NCBI RefSeq assembly: GCF_003957295.1
Contig: NZ_RQPJ01000001.1
Location: 496,001 to 560,000, forward strand
Direction of reading: 5' to 3'
DNA from: Arenibacter aquaticus
GTDB lineage: Bacteria; Bacteroidota; Bacteroidia; Flavobacteriales; Flavobacteriaceae
Length of the DNA stretch: 64,000 nt
In this document: piece after piece, positions 35,148-44,042 of the stretch
Layout: each line of letters starts with the position of its first letter
Position numbering within the stretch: position 1 is the first letter of the stretch
Made by a program: the position numbers and the translations under genes
Notes under the pieces: model-generated
Seen by the model: only the letters and a program-made list of their open reading frames with translations
The model's database searches: none
What the model was told of the DNA's origin: nothing

Positions 35148-36326
35148 ATGAAAAAAATCATATTAATTCTAATTTATTTTTTTAGCAGTATTTCCTTAAC
35201 TGCCCAGCAATACGACGATTCCAAGGTGCCAGGAAAAGTCGTGGCCTATAGCCCTGCATCTTCAGGTAAATATATTGGCTCCCCTAGCTTGGCGATTCTA
35301 CCAAATGGAAACTATGTTGCTTCTCATGATTTTTTTGGACCTGAGTCCAATGAACATGTGCGCGCAACATCTAAGATTTACACCTCTAAGAACAGAGGGA
35401 AATCCTGGGTCCAAATAGCAGAAATTGATGGTGCATTTTGGTCTAAATTATTTGTGAGACAGGGGAAACTTTGGTTCTTAGGTACGGATAGACATCATGG
35501 AAATACGCTTGTTAGACTATCAGAAGATGGCGGAAAATCCTGGACGAATCCTACTAATGGCACTAATGGGCTAATCTTAGAAGGGGAATATCACTGTGCT
35601 CCTATGCCAATAATTGAACACAACGGACGAATTTGGAGAGCTATGGAAAGTGCAATGGGCCCAATAAAAAAATGGGGGAAAAGATATGGGGCATTTATGC
35701 TTTCAGCTCCTGTTGATGCCGATTTATTGAATGCGGATAGTTGGACTTCCAGTAACATTCTATATTATGATTCAACCTACCTTGATGGGAATTTTGGCGG
35801 CTGGCTAGAAGGTAATGCTGTGGTTGATAAGGATGGACAAATGTGGGATATATTGCGTGTTGATGACCGATCCACATTAGAGGAAAAAGCAGCGAGAGTT
35901 AAAATTAGTGCTGATGGTACTTTGGCAACATTTGATCCTAAGACAGGTTTTATAGCGTTTCCCGGTGGCAGTAAAAAATTCACAATCCGATACGATGAAG
36001 CAACTGAACTATACTGGACCATAGCGAACGTGATTCCCGAAGAGATCAAGAGGGATATTAATGGTAAAAATCCCGCCAGTATCAGAAATACACAGGCATT
36101 ATATTCTTCTCCAGATCTAGTTAATTGGACGCAAAGGAAAGTGCTTTTGCAACATCCCGACATCGTAAAGCATGGATTTCAATACGTTGATTGGAAATTT
36201 GATGGTAAAGACATCATATTTTTATCGAGAACAGCATACGACGATGGAGTTGGTGGGGCCAGAAATAACCATGATGCAAATTTCCTAACCTTTCATCGTA
36301 TTAAGAAATTCAGAAAACATTTATAA
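35148..36326 (+). CDS. Secreted BNR/sialidase-fold protein (propeller 4)
   Basis: 392 residues with signal peptide ILILIYFFSSISLTAQQ. Asp-box motifs are TSKNRGKSW and SEDGGKSW, with a SSPDLVNW blade near the C-terminus. Some blades resemble the sialidase family while others are degenerate (VNADLLNADSW-type). It is followed after 32 bp by a sulfatase gene, suggesting joint removal of sulfate and a sugar. Codon use looks more AT-rich than in the three propeller genes upstream, which suggests a different origin for this pair (inference by eye). Confidence 0.75.
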   Translation: MKKIILILIYFFSSISLTAQQYDDSKVPGKVVAYSPASSGKYIGSPSLAILPNGNYVASHDFFGPESNEHVRATSKIYTSKNRGKSWVQIAEIDGAFWSKLFVRQGKLWFLGTDRHHGNTLVRLSEDGGKSWTNPTNGTNGLILEGEYHCAPMPIIEHNGRIWRAMESAMGPIKKWGKRYGAFMLSAPVDADLLNADSWTSSNILYYDSTYLDGNFGGWLEGNAVVDKDGQMWDILRVDDRSTLEEKAARVKISADGTLATFDPKTGFIAFPGGSKKFTIRYDEATELYWTIANVIPEEIKRDINGKNPASIRNTQALYSSPDLVNWTQRKVLLQHPDIVKHGFQYVDWKFDGKDIIFLSRTAYDDGVGGARNNHDANFLTFHRIKKFRKHL

Positions 36327-36358
36327 TCTATTGTTTTATGACATTATGTAAAGGTACA

Positions 36359-37822
36359 ATGGGGAAATACATTCTGATAATTTTATGTGTTTGTTGTTAT
36401 GCTTCAAAAACACATGGACAGTCAAAAAAGCCTAATATTTTGTTCATCTATACCGATGATCAGGCATATTGGACATTGGGCGCCTCTGGGAATAACCAGG
36501 CTTTTACACCGCATCTTGATCTCTTAGCAAAACAGAGTGCTTTTTTTGAAAATGCATATGTCACCACACCTGTATGCAGTCCATCAAGAGTCTCTCTTAT
36601 GACAGGCCAGTATGCATCAGAATATGGAATTTTGGATTTTATCCCTCAGCCGGGCCACAGATTGTATGACCCTAAGAAACCACAGGGACTAGACCCAAAC
36701 AGTATCACTTTCCCTGAAGTACTTTCATTAGCGGGCTATAAAACAGGCTTAATAGGGAAATGGCATCTGGGCGACTGGACAGAACCCGGGGCTGACCAAC
36801 ATTTTCATCCAACTAATCAAGGGTATGAATATTTTATGGGTATTACCGGTGGAGGTGAGTCGCCTATAGATCCCAATTTGGAAGAAAATGGCGTTATCAG
36901 AAAAATGAAAGGATTAACAGTAGATATTTTGACCGATAGAGCCTTGCAATTTTTGGAGAATAATAAAGAAAATCCTTTTCTACTTAGTGTTCACTATAGA
37001 TCGCCTCATGCTAAATGGTTACCGGTAGCTGATGAGGATTGGGCTCCCTATGGGGACCAGGATATGAAAGTCCCTCATCCTAATTATCCTGATCTGGACA
37101 TAGTTAAAGTCAAAACCAAAATGAAAGAGTATATGGCTAGTTCCTCTGGAGTAGACAGAAATGTAGGTAAGCTACTTAGGCAACTAGAGGATTTGGGCTT
37201 ATCCGTTAACACGATAGTGATATTCACTTCTGACCATGGTTATAATATGGGGCATAATGGAATTGAGCACAAGGGCAATGGGTATTGGATCACGAAGCAG
37301 GACCACCCCGCAACTGAGAACCTGGCTGCCAATTCCAGACCAAATCTATATGACCAGTCGCTTCATGTTCCTGTAATAATCCGTTGGCCCGGTGTTATTG
37401 AACCTGGATTACGAGTAAAGGAAACATTTACTAATATGGATTGGTATCCAACTGTGCTGGAAATGGCAGGAGCCAATATCCCTGAAAACAAAGTTTTGAG
37501 GGGAAGAAGTATTGTTCCTATTCTGAAAGGACAAAAACTTAAAAATTGGGACAACGATCTGTATACAGAATATAGTATGATCAATTATAGTAACGCTTTG
37601 ATGCGTTCATATCGCACAGCCGAATGGAAGTTGGTTAAAGACTTTAAGGATCCAACAAGGGATGAACTTTACCATCTTGCAAAAGATCCAGATGAACGAA
37701 TTAATTTAATCGAGCAAAATTCGATTGAAGTCAATAGAGTTATAACTGATTTGACTGATAAAATCTATAAAAAAATGGAAGAGATTGGAGACCCTTTATT
37801 GGGATCCATTCAAAGACCTTAA
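36359..37822 (+). CDS. Type I sulfatase (Cys type), secreted
   Basis: 487 residues from ATG 36359; an ATG at 36338 adds seven residues before the signal peptide. The signal peptide is KYILIILCVCCYASKTHGQ. KPNILFIYTDDQAYW gives the calcium-binding Asp pair. The motif CSPSR (C73) is the formylglycine site, so a maturation enzyme elsewhere must activate it. Further conserved pieces are GKWHLG, SVHYRSPHAKW, FTSDHGYNMGHNG and a C-terminal DELYHLAKDPDERINL. It removes sulfate esters from a sugar. It is probably in an operon with propeller 4. Confidence 0.9.
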   Translation: MGKYILIILCVCCYASKTHGQSKKPNILFIYTDDQAYWTLGASGNNQAFTPHLDLLAKQSAFFENAYVTTPVCSPSRVSLMTGQYASEYGILDFIPQPGHRLYDPKKPQGLDPNSITFPEVLSLAGYKTGLIGKWHLGDWTEPGADQHFHPTNQGYEYFMGITGGGESPIDPNLEENGVIRKMKGLTVDILTDRALQFLENNKENPFLLSVHYRSPHAKWLPVADEDWAPYGDQDMKVPHPNYPDLDIVKVKTKMKEYMASSSGVDRNVGKLLRQLEDLGLSVNTIVIFTSDHGYNMGHNGIEHKGNGYWITKQDHPATENLAANSRPNLYDQSLHVPVIIRWPGVIEPGLRVKETFTNMDWYPTVLEMAGANIPENKVLRGRSIVPILKGQKLKNWDNDLYTEYSMINYSNALMRSYRTAEWKLVKDFKDPTRDELYHLAKDPDERINLIEQNSIEVNRVITDLTDKIYKKMEEIGDPLLGSIQRP

Positions 37823-37989
37823 CCTAATAAATATGAAAATCTTATTAATTTAATTGTAGTATTAAGCTTATTTGCTTTATTCCCGAGTTCCAATATTAGT
37901 ACTTCCAATTCATTGAGGAACTCCCTGCTAAAGGGTTTTGAAATTGTTGGGTCTAACAATCCAAACATTACGCTTTTTTAGGTTTAGGT

Positions 37990-38155
37990 CTCTGGGCATG
38001 GCAATTACCTCACTAAGCTATCTATATGCAGGAAGACACATTGGCTACCCGAATATATTGGAGCACGAGGGACATTTATTGGTAGCTTTTGCCACAGATC
38101 CCAAACAGAAAATTAAAGAGGTGAAAATTAAGATTACGGATTTGGATAATTTGCA
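37990..38155 (+). pseudogene. 3' remnant of a second propeller-3 gene
   Basis: The segment YLYAGRHIGYPNILEHEGHL, LVAFATDPKQKIKEVKIKIT corresponds position by position to YLVGGRHIDYPHVLEHDGHL, LIAFAGDAKQKIEVLKVKVS at the end of propeller 3 (33562-34779). The open frame 37938-38237 contains it, but upstream of it there is no propeller sequence. It is the eroded C-terminus of a duplicate copy. Confidence 0.75.
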
Positions 38156-38302
38156 AAGAATTCGCACAAAGAACACAACAAATCTTTATTATCAATTATC
38201 TATTTTTAACCCACATTCCTTAACGATTAGACGGTAATAGCTGAACAGAAATAAAATTAACGCAAAATAAAGTTGTTTTTTTAAAAAATAATATTTAATA
38301 TA

Positions 38303-38319
38303 GCTTAATCGATAAAGCA
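38303..38319. promoter_or_regulatory. 17-bp operator-like near-palindrome, copy 1 (upstream of the sigma gene)
   Basis: GCTTAATCGATAAAGCA has a central CG and pairs in opposite halves (GCTT...AAGC; ATCGAT centre), as in LacI-family operators. The identical 17 bp is at 53084-53100 before the symporter gene. It lies 94 bp before the start codon of the sigma gene. The LacI-type regulator encoded at 55007 is the best candidate for binding. Confidence 0.65.
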
Positions 38320-38412
38320 AATAACTATACCAAGGTCACAGAATTTCTTTGACCACATACAATTTGCGTAATATAACTAAACCAATCAACAAAAACCATA
38401 TTCATTTTAACA

Positions 38413-38934
38413 ATGAAACTCCAAAAGCAAACTAAAATAGAACAATTATTTAAAAAAAACTATCGTGTTTATTGTTTGCTTTCGTACAGTTATGTATCCC
38501 AATGGGAAATTGCCGAAGACATTGTCCAGGATGTCTTTGTAAAAGTATTGACTAAGGAGGACAACAAAGTACTTCTAAACATTAATGCCTATGTTTGGAG
38601 GGCTATAAAAAACAATAGCATTAAATATATTTCGCGTACCAAAAAAATTGAATCCTTAGATGAAAACTGTTTGTCCATACCCTTGGAGGAAGAGCCTTTA
38701 AAACAAGAAACAAATCGGGCTTCCATACTACAAGAGTCAATAAATAATTTACCGCTTAGATGCAAGAGCGTTTTTGAACTTTGTGCATTGGACGGGTATA
38801 AATACAGTATTGCAGCGGACCAGTTGGGTATTTCAGTGAACACTGTAAAAACCCAGATGAAAAAGGCCTATAAAATCTTAAGATCCGATTTAAAAAACTA
38901 TTATTTATTTTTTCTTTTCTTATTCGAAAATTAG
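38413..38934 (+). CDS. ECF sigma factor, FecI-like
   Basis: 173 residues. Region 2 is recognised by SYVSQWEIAEDIVQDVFVKVL (about 25-50, core binding and minus-10 recognition). Region 4 is a helix-turn-helix (LPLRCKSVFELCALDGYKYS, IAADQLGISVNTVKTQMKKAY). This is the Bacteroidota ECF class used with FecR anti-sigma factors to control SusCD operons. It is followed by the truncated FecR-like gene, the intact FecR, SusC and SusD genes. The C-terminus is a short hydrophobic tail (YYLFFLFLFEN), an odd but plausible end. The 17-bp operator lies upstream. Confidence 0.9.
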   Translation: MKLQKQTKIEQLFKKNYRVYCLLSYSYVSQWEIAEDIVQDVFVKVLTKEDNKVLLNINAYVWRAIKNNSIKYISRTKKIESLDENCLSIPLEEEPLKQETNRASILQESINNLPLRCKSVFELCALDGYKYSIAADQLGISVNTVKTQMKKAYKILRSDLKNYYLFFLFLFEN

Positions 38935-39045
38935 ATAAATCCATCTATTACTATTTTTTTCGTTCTAACGTCACCCTATTTCCTTATTTCGGATTCTATT
39001 ATTAGGCAGTCATAATAAATAATCTGACAACGCATAAGAAAAACA

Positions 39046-39243
39046 ATGGAAATAGGCCACATACTTGTAAAGAAGCTTGATGAAACACTTTCTGTAGAAG
39101 AACAGAAAGTGTTTGATAATTGGATCCATCAATCTGATAATCATAGATTTATGTTTTTACGTTTAAAAATATTCTACAATAATGGCTATGATATTTCAAA
39201 AGTAGATGACCCCGATATAAAAGTACACCGATCAAAAATTTAA
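39046..39243 (+). pseudogene. Truncated FecR-like duplicate (N-terminal part only)
   Basis: 65 codons encode MEIGHILVKKLDETLSVEEQ and FDNWIHQSDNHRFMFLRLKIF, then stop. They match the start of the intact FecR at 39404 (MEIAQLLVKKLNKTISVEEQ, FDNWIKKSNENRNLFLRLQS) and both contain SKVDD further on. The upstream DNA also shares TCACCCTATTT before each copy. It keeps the cytoplasmic sigma-binding domain but lacks the membrane helix and FecR domain. It could be dead, or it could act as a free anti-sigma domain; the reading frame itself is intact. Confidence 0.7.
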
Positions 39244-39403
39244 TTCAAAAAATTGAACACCATTACTAATTATTCCCTCCCCTTATAAAACTGATTCTAC
39301 ATTTACATTTACTTTTTCTTAATTAAACATCACCCTATTTGTTTTTTTTGGCTCTTAACTATAAGAGACCAATATAATTTAGTCTTTATCCAAAAAAGCT
39401 AAT

Positions 39404-40585
39404 ATGGAAATTGCCCAACTACTTGTAAAGAAGCTCAATAAAACTATCTCTGTTGAAGAACAGAAGTATTTTGATAATTGGATAAAAAAATCTAATGAAA
39501 ATAGAAATCTTTTTTTACGACTTCAGTCACTGCATAATGACGGAAAAATAATATCTAAAGTAGATGACATTGATATTGATTCAGCTTGGAACGATGTATT
39601 AAAGGTTTCTAAAATAAAAAAATTAGGTTCACAAAGACTTAAACTCATCCAATTATATAAGTATGCTGCCATTTTTATAGGACTTTTCTTTGCAGCTATA
39701 TGGTACTGGCAAACAGCCCTTCAAAAGTCTGTGGAACTTATCAATGCAGATTCCATAACCTTGCAGTTGGATAATGGAGAAATTCAGCAAATATCTACCG
39801 AAAAGATTCAAACTATAACCAATAGTGCTGGAAAAATTCTCGGCATACAAAATGGCACCCAACTTAATTATCTTAACAATTCCGAAATTAACAAGCTCTC
39901 GTTTAATGTGTTAACTGTACCCAATGGTAAAACATTTAAACTCATACTTTCGGACAGCACCACAGTATACTTAAACGCCGGCTCCTCTTTAAAATATCCA
40001 GCAAAATTTATCAAGGGCCAAAACAGACAGGTATTCTTGACCGGCGAAGGCTACTTTGATGTTCATAAGGATAAAGAGCATCCCTTTATAGTCACAAATG
40101 GACAAATGGATGTAAGGGTATTGGGAACAAAATTCAATATTTCGGCCTATCCAGAAGACAAAGAAATAAACACTGTTTTGGTTGAAGGGTCTGTTAGTCT
40201 CTACAATAATGAGAACGAATATAATACCGAAACATCCAGTCTATTGAAGCCAAACCACCAAGCTTCTTGGAATCGATCAAATGATAATGTTACTATTAAA
40301 ACCGTGGATACCGATATCTATACCAGCTGGATCAATGGTAAATTGGTAATCAAAAAAATGCCTTTTAAGAATATAATCCAAAAATTGGAACGCCATTATA
40401 AGGTTACCATAAACAATACTTACGAACAACTGGATAACCTAGATTTCACTGCAACATTCGACATAGAATCCATTGATGATGTGCTCGCTACATTTGCACT
40501 AGAAACACCCTTTGAGTACACCAAAATAGAAAACCACATTGAAATATATCAACCTAAAAAAGAAAACGAAGCGCCTATGGAATAA
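39404..40585 (+). CDS. FecR-family anti-sigma factor
   Basis: 393 residues. The N-terminal anti-sigma helical domain (1-70) is followed by one transmembrane segment (YAAIFIGLFFAAIWYW, about 86-101). The periplasmic FecR domain contains LNAGSSLKYPAKF, RQVFLTGEGYFDVHKDKEHPF and VRVLGTKFNISAYPEDKE. A C-terminal secretin/TonB-short-N-like (DUF4974) domain ends with DLDFTATFDIESIDDVLATFALETPF. It transmits the signal from the SusC N-terminal domain to the sigma factor. Sits between sigma and SusC genes in the usual order. Confidence 0.92.
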   Translation: MEIAQLLVKKLNKTISVEEQKYFDNWIKKSNENRNLFLRLQSLHNDGKIISKVDDIDIDSAWNDVLKVSKIKKLGSQRLKLIQLYKYAAIFIGLFFAAIWYWQTALQKSVELINADSITLQLDNGEIQQISTEKIQTITNSAGKILGIQNGTQLNYLNNSEINKLSFNVLTVPNGKTFKLILSDSTTVYLNAGSSLKYPAKFIKGQNRQVFLTGEGYFDVHKDKEHPFIVTNGQMDVRVLGTKFNISAYPEDKEINTVLVEGSVSLYNNENEYNTETSSLLKPNHQASWNRSNDNVTIKTVDTDIYTSWINGKLVIKKMPFKNIIQKLERHYKVTINNTYEQLDNLDFTATFDIESIDDVLATFALETPFEYTKIENHIEIYQPKKENEAPME

Positions 40586-40629
40586 CTTATAATATTTAAT
40601 CAATTAAATACTGTTGATATCCATAAAAA

Positions 40630-40659
40630 AATCGGAAAATGTTGCACCATTTCCCGATT
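40630..40659 (+). promoter_or_regulatory. Hairpin between FecR and SusC genes
   Basis: AATCGGAAAATG and CATTTCCCGATT pair over 12 positions with one mismatch around a TTGCAC loop. No T-run follows on the plus strand, so it is unlikely to be a plain terminator. It could be an RNA-processing or stability element separating low-level FecR from high-level SusC mRNA. Confidence 0.45.
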
Positions 40660-40704
40660 AGCGATAATCAACTATTACTAGTCAACTAAAAACATTACAA
40701 AATT

Positions 40705-43700
40705 ATGGAAAAAAATAATAGGGTAGGCTATACTAGGCCTTATTCGTTCAATCTTAGTTTAGCCATGAAACTAACGACCATCCTTTTAATCCTTTCAATC
40801 TTTACCGTACAGGCCAACTCCTATTCCCAAAAGACCAAGTTGACCTTAAATTTGGAAAGGGTACCTATGCAAAAGGTATTTGAAGAAATAGAATCACTCA
40901 CCGATTTTAAATTTTTATACGATAATAAAAAAATTGATGCAGAAAAATTAGTTTCTGTAAAAGTCAAACACAGAACGATTTCCGAGATTCTTGATAATCT
41001 GTTTAAGGACACTTCAATTTACTATTTGGTTAGACACAAACAAATAGTATTAAAAATACACCCTACTGCAATCCCTGCAAAAAGCAAGGAAGAAAGTGTG
41101 ATTATAGAAGAACTAAAATTGCCGCAGAATATTGTTAAAGGAACCATCACTGATGATAAAGGGCAACCCTTGCCGGGGGCCAACATTGTTGAAAAAGGAA
41201 CCACAAATGGTGTTACCGCAGATTTTAATGGTAGTTTCTCTATAACTCTTACAGAAGAATCGCCAATATTGATTATTTCGTACATTGGTTTTTCGACACA
41301 AGAGATAGCTGTTGATGGCCAGACCGAACTTTATATAAGTCTGAAGGAAGATTCAGCAAGTTTGGATGAAGTAGTTGTTATTGGGTATGGAACACAATCA
41401 AAGCGAAATGTAACCGGGTCAATATCTAAAGTTGATATGGAAACGACCGAGAACCTCCCTATTACAAATATAACTCAGTCTGTTCGTGGACGTGTTGCTG
41501 GAGTGCAATTTACTGACAATGGCAGACCTGGGCAGAATGGGACAATGCTAATAAGGGGACCATTATCCTTAAGCGGTGATAATAGCCCCTTAATAATATT
41601 GGATGGAATATTTTTTAATGGCAGCATGGCTGATGTTAACCCCAATGATATTGAGTCTTTGGAAATATTAAAGGATGCGAGCGCAACTGCTATTTATGGC
41701 TCACGCGCAGCCAATGGTGTAATTCTTATTACGTCAAAAAAAGGGATTACAGACAAACCAACAATAAGAATAAACCATTTTTCAGGAATTTCTGAATGGA
41801 GCAAAAAAGTACAATTACTTACTCCTGAACGGTACATACAAAAAACATTGGATGCAAGAACCCAGTTCGGACGAGAGGGCGATCCTGATAAAATTACTGA
41901 GTATCTAACCTTTTCTGAGGCTGAGAATTATAGGAATGGTGTAATTACCGACCCTTGGGATGAAATTTCTCAATTCTCAAATATTAATTCTGTAGATTTA
42001 AATTTGTCAGGAAAAACAGACCTAACAAATTATTTTCTTTCATTCGCTGCTATCAACGAAAAGGGATTGATTTTAAATGATAATCAAAAACGTATATCAG
42101 CTAGAGTTAACATTGAGAATAAAGTTACTGATTGGCTCACGATTGGCACAAACGCAACATTTGTTAAAAGGGATCTTTCTGGAAATCCTGCGGATCCCGA
42201 CACGGCATATCATGCTTCCCCATTTGGAACCTGGTATCATGAAAATGGTGAACCTAAAATGCAAGGTTACGTTGATGAGGACAACTTATTTTCAAATGCG
42301 GTTTGGACTGCCACAAAGACAGAAAACGAAGAAATTTACCATAATCTTTTTGCTAACTTCTATGGTATAATTGACATTCCCTTCATAAAAGGACTAAAGT
42401 ATAGGTTTAATTATTCACCAAATTATAGATGGCAGCACAATTACAATTTTGTCCCTATAAATACAAATATTGATTCCAACACTTCTAGTGCTCGAAAATT
42501 CAATCGTCAAGATTTTGATTGGGTTGTAGAGAACATACTCACTTATAACAAACAAATAAATGAAAATCATGGTTTTGACATTACATTGTTATATGGCAGG
42601 AACCATTTTGGTTGGGAATCAACCACTGCCAAAGCAGTTCAACTTTCTATGGATTTTTCAGGATGGAACAATTTAGCAGTAGGAAATGTCCTTACTAACG
42701 AGTCAAGTGCCAGTGCAACCGATGGTATTTCATCAATGGTTCGTCTAAATTACCGATTAAAGAATAAATATTTATTGACGTTAACTGCCCGTCGTGACGC
42801 ATCTTCGGTATTTGCTGCCAACAATAAATACTCAACTTTCCCTTCGGGCGCATTTGCATGGATAGTTTCAGATGAACCTTTTATGAAAAATATTTCGTTT
42901 GTGGATAATGTAAAATTCAGGGTTTCTCACGGTTCAGTGGGTAACCAGGCAATAAATCCATACCAATCTTTGACAATGGTTTCTAGCAGCCCTTTATATG
43001 TTTTCGGCAACAGTGGGAGTTCCTCCATTGGATCAATCCCGAATAACTTGGGTAATCCCGACCTGAAATGGGAAACAACATACTCGAGCAACATCGGTAT
43101 GGATTTTGAACTTTTTAAAGGAAGACTAAGTGGAGCCATAGAATATTATGATATGAAAACTGAAGATCTACTGGTAAGACGGTCATTGCCTTTTGCATCA
43201 GGTTATAGATCTGTCCTTGCTAACTTGGGAGCCACAACCAATAAAGGGGTTGAAGTTACATTGAACACCCAAAATGTTAAAAACACCAATTTTGAATGGA
43301 ATAGTAACCTAGTATTTTCAACTAATAAGAATAGAATAGAACATTTATACCGGTCAGATGTAGATGGAGATGGTAAAGAGGACGATGATATTGGAAATGG
43401 ATGGCTGATAGGTCAACCCATAAATATTGCCTATGACTTTGTATTCGACGGAATTTATCAGGAGGGAGAAGAACTACCTCCAGGCCATCAGCCAGGTTAT
43501 GCAAAATTCAAGGATCTAAACGGAGATGGATCAGTAGATCCTGCTAATGACCGAACTGTTTTAGGACAAACAGGAGAACCCAAAGTTCGTTTAGGGATTG
43601 GCAACACATTTCGATACAAAAATATATCACTTTCATTCTTTGTTAATTCAATGTTAGGTTGGTTATCTGAATTCCCTGGGTATAGACCTGCATATAGATT

Positions 43701-44034
43701 CGGTACGTTACGGCCATGGAATTTTTTTGATTCCCAGTGGTGGACACCTGAAAATAGATCTAATGAGAGACCTTCTTTTACGTATGATAACCCCCTTGGA
43801 CATGAATTTCATGAAAGTCGAGATTTTGTAAGGCTACAAGACGTTTCCCTTAGTTATGATTTTGAATCTAATACTCTTAAAAAGAGTGGGATACAGAATT
43901 TGAGATTATATCTAAGTGGGAGAAACTTAATTACGTTAACAAAGTGGCCTGGAACCGATCCCGAGACCGGAGGATTACATAATGAATTTCCCGTTCCCCG
44001 TACCGTATCGGTAGGGTTCAATATAGAATTTTAA
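40705..44034 (+). CDS. SusC/RagA-type TonB-linked outer-membrane transporter with STN domain
   Basis: 1109 residues. A signal anchor is at residues about 20-40. The secretin/TonB short N-terminal (STN) domain at about 45-115 is where FecR signalling occurs. A carboxypeptidase-regulatory-like domain follows at about 143-215, then the plug from about 220 (SLDEVVVIGYGTQSKRNVTG, the SusC/RagA signature). It continues with LIILDGIFF and EILKDASATAIYGSRAANGV. The barrel fills the rest, and the chain ends in RTVSVGFNIEF. It imports oligosaccharides with the SusD lipoprotein encoded 8-17 bp downstream. The STN domain agrees with ECF/FecR control. Confidence 0.95.
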   Translation: MEKNNRVGYTRPYSFNLSLAMKLTTILLILSIFTVQANSYSQKTKLTLNLERVPMQKVFEEIESLTDFKFLYDNKKIDAEKLVSVKVKHRTISEILDNLFKDTSIYYLVRHKQIVLKIHPTAIPAKSKEESVIIEELKLPQNIVKGTITDDKGQPLPGANIVEKGTTNGVTADFNGSFSITLTEESPILIISYIGFSTQEIAVDGQTELYISLKEDSASLDEVVVIGYGTQSKRNVTGSISKVDMETTENLPITNITQSVRGRVAGVQFTDNGRPGQNGTMLIRGPLSLSGDNSPLIILDGIFFNGSMADVNPNDIESLEILKDASATAIYGSRAANGVILITSKKGITDKPTIRINHFSGISEWSKKVQLLTPERYIQKTLDARTQFGREGDPDKITEYLTFSEAENYRNGVITDPWDEISQFSNINSVDLNLSGKTDLTNYFLSFAAINEKGLILNDNQKRISARVNIENKVTDWLTIGTNATFVKRDLSGNPADPDTAYHASPFGTWYHENGEPKMQGYVDEDNLFSNAVWTATKTENEEIYHNLFANFYGIIDIPFIKGLKYRFNYSPNYRWQHNYNFVPINTNIDSNTSSARKFNRQDFDWVVENILTYNKQINENHGFDITLLYGRNHFGWESTTAKAVQLSMDFSGWNNLAVGNVLTNESSASATDGISSMVRLNYRLKNKYLLTLTARRDASSVFAANNKYSTFPSGAFAWIVSDEPFMKNISFVDNVKFRVSHGSVGNQAINPYQSLTMVSSSPLYVFGNSGSSSIGSIPNNLGNPDLKWETTYSSNIGMDFELFKGRLSGAIEYYDMKTEDLLVRRSLPFASGYRSVLANLGATTNKGVEVTLNTQNVKNTNFEWNSNLVFSTNKNRIEHLYRSDVDGDGKEDDDIGNGWLIGQPINIAYDFVFDGIYQEGEELPPGHQPGYAKFKDLNGDGSVDPANDRTVLGQTGEPKVRLGIGNTFRYKNISLSFFVNSMLGWLSEFPGYRPAYRFGTLRPWNFFDSQWWTPENRSNERPSFTYDNPLGHEFHESRDFVRLQDVSLSYDFESNTLKKSGIQNLRLYLSGRNLITLTKWPGTDPETGGLHNEFPVPRTVSVGFNIEF

Positions 44035-44042
44035 TAAAAAAG

